Shown in pieces: positions 1 to 4,680 of a stretch of DNA of 7,304 nucleotides. The position numbers were made by a program, and so were the translations under genes. Each line of letters begins with the position of its first letter. The first letter of the stretch is position 1. The DNA lies in contig JASLGD010000344.1 of the NCBI GenBank assembly GCA_030150305.1, positions 1 through 7,304 on the forward strand. The letters run 5' to 3'. Source of the DNA: Caldimonas sp. (GTDB taxonomy: Bacteria > Pseudomonadota > Gammaproteobacteria > Burkholderiales > Burkholderiaceae_C). The notes beneath the pieces were generated by a model that made no database searches, had not been told where the DNA came from, and saw only the letters and a list, made by a program, of their open reading frames with translations.

Positions 1-97
1 AATCGAGGTGTCTTCGGGTCGGACATCGGCAAGGCCACGGGCGGGGGAGGATCCCTCGCCGCGCACCATACCGCGGGATCGCCCAGAATGCAGGCCG
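1..97. other. Left-edge sequence upstream of coaBC; no gene assigned
   Basis: No stop codon occurs in any of the three forward frames here, so it could be the tail of an upstream gene only if that gene runs on past the coaBC start, which is unlikely. The coaBC frame itself is open back to the window edge and includes a GTG at 8, so part of this stretch could be coding for an extended CoaBC. The peptide it would add is rich in Arg, Pro and Ser and resembles nothing in CoaBC, so I read the stretch as leader DNA. I see no convincing -35/-10 promoter pair. Relatives often carry lspA upstream of coaBC, but I cannot recognise an lspA end here. Confidence 0.4.
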
Positions 98-1432
98 ATG
101 GCCATCTCCCGTTCCGCCGAGAGCGACCCTGCCGGCGATCCGCGCACCGCAAACGCCGCCGAGGGCTTGGCAGACGCGCCGTCGAACGGCGAGCTCGCCG
201 GCCGCCGCATCGTGCTCGGCCTCTCGGGCGGCATCGCCTGCTACAAGGCCGCCGAGCTGACGCGCGCGCTCGTCAAGGAAGGCGCGACGGTGCAGGTCGT
301 CATGACCGCGGCCGCCGAGCAGTTCATCACCGCGGTCACGCTGCAGGCGCTCTCGAACCGCGCCGTCTACACGAGCCAGTGGGACGCGCGCGAAGCCAAC
401 AACATGGCGCACATCAACCTGACCCGCGACGCCGACGCCGTGCTCGTCGCGCCGGCGAGCGCGGACTTCATCGCCAAGCTGCTGCACGGGCGCGCCGACG
501 ACCTGCTCTCGCTGCTCTGCCTGGCGCGGCCGATCGAGCGCTGTCCGCTCCTCGTCGCGCCGGCGATGAACCGCGAGATGTGGGCGCATCCGGCGACGCA
601 GCGCAACTTCGCGCAGCTCGCCGCCGACGGCGCGACCGTGCTCGGCCCCGGCAGCGGCGACCAGGCGTGCGGCGAGATCGGCGACGGCCGCATGCTCGAG
701 CCCGCGGAGCTGCTCGCGGACGTGATCGCGTTCTTCCAGCCGAAGGTGCTCGCGGGCCGACGCGTCGTCGTCACCGCGGGGCCGACGTTCGAGCCGATCG
801 ATCCGGTGCGCGGCCTCACGAATCGCTCGAGCGGCAAGATGGGATTCGCGATCGCGCGCGCCGCCGCGGAGGCGGGCGCCGACGTGACGCTCGTCGCCGG
901 CCCGGTCGCGCTCGAGACGCCGCGGCGCGTCCGCCGCGTCGACGTCTCGACGGCGGTCGAGATGCAGCAAGCGGTGATGGCCGAGGTCGCCGGCTGCGAC
1001 GTCTTCGTCGCGACCGCAGCGGTCGCCGACTGGCGAGTCGCCGAGGTCGCGAAGGAAAAGATCAAGAAGGTCGAGGGCGGCGGCGCACCGGCGCTGGCAT
1101 TCGTCGAGAACCCGGACATCCTCGCCGCGGTCGCCGCGCTTCCCGAGCCGCCGTACTGCGTCGGCTTCGCCGCCGAAAGCGGCAACCTGCTCGCCAACGC
1201 GACCGCGAAGCGCCGGCGCAAGAACGTGCCGCTCGTCGTCGCGAACCTGGGGCCGGCGACGTTCGGCCGCGACGACAACGCGCTGACGCTGATCGACGAG
1301 GCCGGCGCGCGCGAGCTGCCGCGGGCGTCGAAGCTCGCGCTCGCGCGCCGGCTCGTCGCCGAGATCGCGGCGCGGCTCGGCGCGGCGAAGCGCACGGCGA
1401 CGCAGGCATCGAGTGCGGCATGGACGGCATGA
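98..1432 (+). CDS. coaBC: Bifunctional phosphopantothenoylcysteine decarboxylase / phosphopantothenate-cysteine ligase
   Basis: Cytoplasmic coenzyme A enzyme. The CoaB half ligates cysteine to 4'-phosphopantothenate using CTP; the CoaC half decarboxylates the product with FMN to 4'-phosphopantetheine. From the ATG at 98 it has 444 residues (E. coli: 406). The CoaC flavoprotein domain spans about 33-215: LSGGIA near 42-47, the catalytic His in AHINL (H105), the PAMN motif (155-158) and the active-site Cys in QACGEIGDGRM (C191). The CoaB domain spans about 220-430: TAGPT (226-230), TNRSSGKMG with the conserved Asn at 242, AAVADWR (307-313), and the KIKK motif (321-324). All catalytic residues known from E. 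coli are present. Homology begins near residue 33, so about 30 polar residues form an extra N-terminus. The ATG at 98 has only a weak AGG just upstream; a GTG at 8 or a TTG at 167 are alternatives. The stop overlaps the dut start in ATGA. Function is certain; the start is not. Confidence 0.95.
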   Translation: MAISRSAESDPAGDPRTANAAEGLADAPSNGELAGRRIVLGLSGGIACYKAAELTRALVKEGATVQVVMTAAAEQFITAVTLQALSNRAVYTSQWDAREANNMAHINLTRDADAVLVAPASADFIAKLLHGRADDLLSLLCLARPIERCPLLVAPAMNREMWAHPATQRNFAQLAADGATVLGPGSGDQACGEIGDGRMLEPAELLADVIAFFQPKVLAGRRVVVTAGPTFEPIDPVRGLTNRSSGKMGFAIARAAAEAGADVTLVAGPVALETPRRVRRVDVSTAVEMQQAVMAEVAGCDVFVATAAVADWRVAEVAKEKIKKVEGGGAPALAFVENPDILAAVAALPEPPYCVGFAAESGNLLANATAKRRRKNVPLVVANLGPATFGRDDNALTLIDEAGARELPRASKLALARRLVAEIAARLGAAKRTATQASSAAWTA

Positions 1433-1878
1433 CGCACGTCGACGTCCGCGTCCTCGATCCGCGCATCGCCGATCGGCTGCCGGCGTACGCGACTCCGGGA
1501 AGCGCCGGCCTCGACCTGCGCGCGTGCATCGACGCGCCGATCGTCCTCGCGCCCGGCGCCGCCGAGCTGCTGCCGACCGGGATCGCGATCCACATCGGCG
1601 ACCCTGGCCACGCCGCGCTGATCCTGCCGCGCTCGGGGCTCGGCCACAAGCACGGCGTCGTCCTCGGCAACCTCGTCGGCCTGATCGACTCGGACTACCA
1701 GGGCCCGCTGATGGTGAGCTGCTGGAACCGCGGCCAGGCGCCGTTCGTGATCGAGCCGTTCGAGCGCATCGCCCAGCTCGTCGTCGTTCCCGTCGTGCAG
1801 GCAGAGTTTCGCGTCGTCGAATCGTTCGACGCGAGCGGCCGCGGCAGCGGCGGCTTCGGCTCGACCGGCCGGCTCTGA
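1429..1878 (+). CDS. dut: Deoxyuridine 5'-triphosphate nucleotidohydrolase (dUTPase)
   Basis: Hydrolyses dUTP to dUMP and pyrophosphate, keeping uracil out of DNA and feeding thymidylate synthesis; a cytoplasmic homotrimer in this family. It has 149 residues, close to E. coli Dut at about 151. All five trimeric-dUTPase motifs are present in order: I AGLDLRA (26-32), II PRSGLGHKHG (67-76), III GLIDSDYQG (84-92) with the catalytic Asp at 87 and the sugar-discriminating Tyr at 90, IV ERIAQLVVVPV (112-122), and V the Gly-rich tail RGSGGFGSTGR (138-148). The start at 1429 aligns residue for residue with the E. coli N-terminus (MTHVDVRVLDPR against MKKIDVKILDPR) and overlaps the coaBC stop by four bases, which favours translational coupling. 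An in-frame ATG at 1420 would add only three residues. No good Shine-Dalgarno sequence precedes either. The C-terminal motif is complete, so the gene is intact. Confidence 0.96.
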   Translation: MTHVDVRVLDPRIADRLPAYATPGSAGLDLRACIDAPIVLAPGAAELLPTGIAIHIGDPGHAALILPRSGLGHKHGVVLGNLVGLIDSDYQGPLMVSCWNRGQAPFVIEPFERIAQLVVVPVVQAEFRVVESFDASGRGSGGFGSTGRL

Positions 1879-1889
1879 TCCCCTTGTCG

Positions 1890-3377
1890 ATGGACGCGCC
1901 CGTCGAAGGTCGCAGCGCTGCCGTGCCCGCTGCCGGCGCGCGCCCGGCCGAATTCGACCGCGCGCGCTTCCGCCGGCTGTTCTTTGCGGTGATGTTGCCG
2001 ATGTTCCTCGCCGCCGTCGACCAGACGCTGCTCGCGACGGCGACTCCGGTCATCAGCCGCGAGCTCGGCGGCCTGCGCGACACGTCGTGGCTCGCGGTCG
2101 GCTACCTGCTCGCGTCGGTCGTCATGGTGCCGCTCTACGGCCGCCTCGGCGATCGCTTCGGTCGGCGCAAGCTCCTGAGCGCCGCGATCGTCGTCTTCGC
2201 GATCGGCTCGCTCGCCTGCGGCGTTGCGCCGACGCTCGCCGCGCTCGTCGCGGCGCGCGTCCTGCAAGGCCTCGGCGGCGGCGGCCTGATGACGCTCTCG
2301 CAGGCGTTGATCGGCGAGCTCGTTCCGCCGCGCATGCGCGCGCGCAACCAGGCGTACTTCGCGATCATCTTCACGCTCGCGAGCGTCGGCGGGCCGGTGA
2401 TCGGCGGCCTCGTCGTCCACCACGCCAGCTGGCGCTGGCTCTTCTTCGTCAACGTGCCGCTGTGCGCGGTCGCGTTGTGGCGGCTGCGCTCGCTGCTCGG
2501 CGACGACCGCGCGCACAAGACGCAAGGCAAGCCCGACGCGCTCGGCATCGTGCTGTTCGCACTGACCGCGACGAGCACGCTCGTGTGGCTGTCGTCGGCG
2601 GGGCATCGCTTCGCGTGGCAGTCGGCGACGAGCGTCGCGCTCGTCGCCGCCGCGATCGCGTTCGGCGTCGCGCTGGTGCGCGTCGAGCGGCGCGCCGAGC
2701 GCCCGTTCCTGCCGTTCGAGCTGCTCGCGCTGCCGGCGGTGCGCTACGCGGTTCTCACCGTCTCCGCGTTCGCTTCGGCGATGTTCGCGATGATCTTCTA
2801 CCTGCCGATCTACCTGCAGCTCGCGCTCGGCTCGAACCCGGCGCAGTCGGGGCTGCTGCTGTTGCCGCTGACGGCGGGCATCGTCGTCGGCGCCGCGCTC
2901 ACCGGCCGCATCATCGTCTGGACCGGACGGCCGACGATGATTCCCGGCATCGGCCTCGTCGTCGCCGCGCTCGCGCTGATCGGGCTCGCGTTCCTGCCTT
3001 CGGCGCGCACCCTCCTCACGGGACTCGAGTTCGTCGCCGGCCTCGGCCTCGGCTCGGTGATGTCGGTGATGCAGATCGTGACGCAGCTCGCCGCCGGACC
3101 GGCGCGGCTGGGCGCCGCCGCGTCGACCGTCTCGCTCGCGCGCACGCTCGGCTCTTCGCTCGGCGCATCCGCATTCGGCGCGCTCATCTTCGGCGTCATC
3201 GGTGGCGCGCCGTTGCAGCCCGCAGCGCAGGCAGTCGATGTCCGCATCGGGCACGCGTTCCGCTTCGCGTTCGTCGGCGCTGCGGTGCTCTGTCTGCTCG
3301 GCGCGTGGGCCGCGAGTCGGGTGCCCGCGCTGCGCTTCGACGCCGAGCACCCGGTCACGCCGCCGTCGGTCGACTGA
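1890..3377 (+). CDS. MFS drug:H+ antiporter, DHA2 (EmrB/QacA-like) 14-helix family
   Basis: Inner-membrane proton-driven exporter, probably of drugs or other hydrophobic compounds; the substrate cannot be told from sequence. It has 495 residues (EmrB is about 512). After a hydrophilic 28-residue N-terminus, about 14 hydrophobic segments can be counted, starting near 29, 66, 97, 115, 156, 183, 216, 246, 287, 322, 350, 375, 413 and 454. Motifs: D1-like LAAVDQTLLATATP in helix 1 (40-53, Asp44), motif A GRLGDRFGRRKL (84-95), motif B RVLQGLGGGG (123-132, Arg123), antiporter motif C ASVGGPVIGG (164-173), and the family signature WRWLFFVNVP (181-190). The gene begins 11 bp after dut and appears to be in the same transcription unit. 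There is no clear ribosome-binding site; a TTG two codons upstream (1884) is an alternative start. No EmrA-type adaptor lies directly beside it. The family call is firm, a specific gene name is not. Confidence 0.9.
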   Translation: MDAPVEGRSAAVPAAGARPAEFDRARFRRLFFAVMLPMFLAAVDQTLLATATPVISRELGGLRDTSWLAVGYLLASVVMVPLYGRLGDRFGRRKLLSAAIVVFAIGSLACGVAPTLAALVAARVLQGLGGGGLMTLSQALIGELVPPRMRARNQAYFAIIFTLASVGGPVIGGLVVHHASWRWLFFVNVPLCAVALWRLRSLLGDDRAHKTQGKPDALGIVLFALTATSTLVWLSSAGHRFAWQSATSVALVAAAIAFGVALVRVERRAERPFLPFELLALPAVRYAVLTVSAFASAMFAMIFYLPIYLQLALGSNPAQSGLLLLPLTAGIVVGAALTGRIIVWTGRPTMIPGIGLVVAALALIGLAFLPSARTLLTGLEFVAGLGLGSVMSVMQIVTQLAAGPARLGAAASTVSLARTLGSSLGASAFGALIFGVIGGAPLQPAAQAVDVRIGHAFRFAFVGAAVLCLLGAWAASRVPALRFDAEHPVTPPSVD

Positions 3378-3380
3378 GCG

Positions 3381-3395
3381 GCCGGCGCCGCCGGC
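3381..3395. repeat. Short G+C inverted repeat between MFS and RND genes
   Basis: Two GCCGGC hexamers (3381-3386 and 3390-3395) flank a three-base GCC loop in the 39-bp gap between the MFS stop and the adaptor start. It could fold as a six-pair hairpin. No T-run follows, so it is not a standard intrinsic terminator. In DNA this rich in G+C such a palindrome can occur by chance, and each hexamer is itself a palindrome, so the functional call is weak. At most it might attenuate read-through or stabilise mRNA ends. Confidence 0.25.
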
Positions 3396-3416
3396 AGGCA
3401 TCACAATCTCGGGCGC

Positions 3417-4667
3417 ATGAAAAAGCACCTCGTCGTCGGCGTCGTCGTCGCCGTGGCCGCCGTCGTCGCCGGCGCCTGGCTGCTCGCGCGGCGCGGCGAC
3501 GCGGTGCCGGGGTCGCCCGACGCGCGCTCCGGCGCCGCTGCGACGAGCGGCCCGCCCGTCAGCGTCACGACCGTGCGCGTGCAGAAGCGCGACGTCGACG
3601 TGATGCTCGAAGCGACCGGTACCGTGCAGTCGATCAACAGCGTCGACGTGCGGCCGCAGATCTCGAGCGTGATCACCAAGGTCCACATCAAGGAGGGACA
3701 GTTCGTCCGCGCCGGCGATCTCCTGTTCACGCTCGACGCGCGCAACGACGAGGTCAACGTCGTCAAGGCGCAGGCGCAGCTCGCCAAGGACCAGGCCGCG
3801 CTCGCCGACGCCGAGCGCCAGCTCGCGCGCAGCCGCGACCTGTTCGCGCAGAACTTCGTCTCGCAGGGCGCGATCGACACCAACCAGACGCTCGTCGATT
3901 CGTCGCGCGCCGTCGTCGCCGCCGACCGCGCGGCGATCGCCGCGGCGCAGGTCGGCCTTTCGTACACGCGGATCGTGGCGCCGACGGCGGGCCGCGCCGG
4001 CGCGATCAACGTCTATCCCGGCAGCCTCGTCCAGCCGACCGGCAACGCGCTCGTCACGATCACGCAGCTCGACCCGATCGCGGTCGCCTTCAGCCTGCCG
4101 CAGCGCAACCTCAACGACGCGCTCGCGACGCTGCGCGGCGGCGGCGGCACGGTGACCGCGGTCGTGCCCGACAGCGGCGACAAGCGCGCAGGCAAGCTCC
4201 AGTTCGTCGACAACGTCGTCGACCAGGCGTCGGGGACGGTGCGCGTCAAGGCCGAGTTCGCCAACAAGGACGAGCGGCTCTGGCCGGGCGCCTTCGTCAC
4301 GATCCGCCTCGCCGTGCAGACGCTGCGCGGCGCGAGCGTCGTTCCGCAGGCCGCGATCATCCAGAGCCCGCGCGGCAAGATCGTCTACGCCGTCGACGCT
4401 GCGGGCAAGGCGACGGCGCGTCCGGTCGAGGTCGTCTACGCGAGCGGCGAGGACGCCACCGTCACCGGCGTCGCGCCCGGCGAGCGGATCGTCCTCGAAG
4501 GACGGCAGAACCTGCGCCCCGGCGCAACGGTCGTCGAGCGCGCCGAGGCCGAGCCCGGAGCAGCGCGCGGACGACGCGGCGGCGCCGCCTCTGCGGCGTC
4601 GGGCGCGGGGCAGGCGCTGCCCGCGGGAGTCTCCGGCGCGCTCGCGGCGCGCGCGAGCGCGGCCTGA
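3417..4667 (+). CDS. RND efflux periplasmic adaptor (membrane fusion protein, MdtA/AcrA type)
   Basis: Periplasmic subunit that bridges an inner-membrane RND pump to an outer-membrane channel. It has 416 residues. A Lys-Lys start and a Val/Ala-rich hydrophobic stretch (about 5-24) form an uncleaved anchor or signal sequence; no lipobox Cys is present, unlike lipoprotein AcrA. The split lipoyl/barrel-sandwich domain is at about 75-108 (VDVRPQISSVITKVHIKEG, 76-94) and 181-218 (YTRIVAPTAGRAG, 183-195). Between them is an Ala/Gln/Asp-rich alpha-hairpin (about 109-180), short as in RND adaptors and unlike the long EmrA hairpin. The beta-barrel covers about 220-298, with the MdtA-like SGTVRVKAEFANKDERLWPG (272-291). 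A membrane-proximal domain follows to about 375. The last 40 residues are an Ala/Gly/Arg low-complexity tail. The gap to the permease is 13 bp, so the two are surely an operon. No Shine-Dalgarno is evident before the ATG at 3417. Confidence 0.93.
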   Translation: MKKHLVVGVVVAVAAVVAGAWLLARRGDAVPGSPDARSGAAATSGPPVSVTTVRVQKRDVDVMLEATGTVQSINSVDVRPQISSVITKVHIKEGQFVRAGDLLFTLDARNDEVNVVKAQAQLAKDQAALADAERQLARSRDLFAQNFVSQGAIDTNQTLVDSSRAVVAADRAAIAAAQVGLSYTRIVAPTAGRAGAINVYPGSLVQPTGNALVTITQLDPIAVAFSLPQRNLNDALATLRGGGGTVTAVVPDSGDKRAGKLQFVDNVVDQASGTVRVKAEFANKDERLWPGAFVTIRLAVQTLRGASVVPQAAIIQSPRGKIVYAVDAAGKATARPVEVVYASGEDATVTGVAPGERIVLEGRQNLRPGATVVERAEAEPGAARGRRGGAASAASGAGQALPAGVSGALAARASAA

Positions 4668-4669
4668 GC

Positions 4670-4674
4670 AAGGG
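4670..4674 (+). promoter_or_regulatory. Ribosome-binding site of the RND permease
   Basis: AAGGG ends six bases before the ATG at 4681, a good Shine-Dalgarno match and spacing. It is the only clear ribosome-binding site in the window; the other starts seem to rely on coupling to the upstream stop codon or on weak sites. It supports 4681 as the permease start. Confidence 0.65.
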
Positions 4675-4680
4675 CTCGCC

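Noticed and set aside
88..1419. Upstream in-frame extension of dut from an ATG at 88
   Set aside because: The extra 444 residues are an Arg-rich out-of-frame reading of coaBC; true dUTPase homology starts at 1429.
3378..3416. Possible intrinsic terminator or promoter in the gap before the RND genes
   Set aside because: The GCCGGC hairpin has no T-run, and the CACAAT at 3402-3407 has no -35 partner at suitable spacing.
3431..3475. GTC/GCC-rich simple-sequence stretch
   Set aside because: It is simply the Val/Ala-rich membrane anchor of the adaptor encoded with G+C-ending codons, not a functional DNA repeat.
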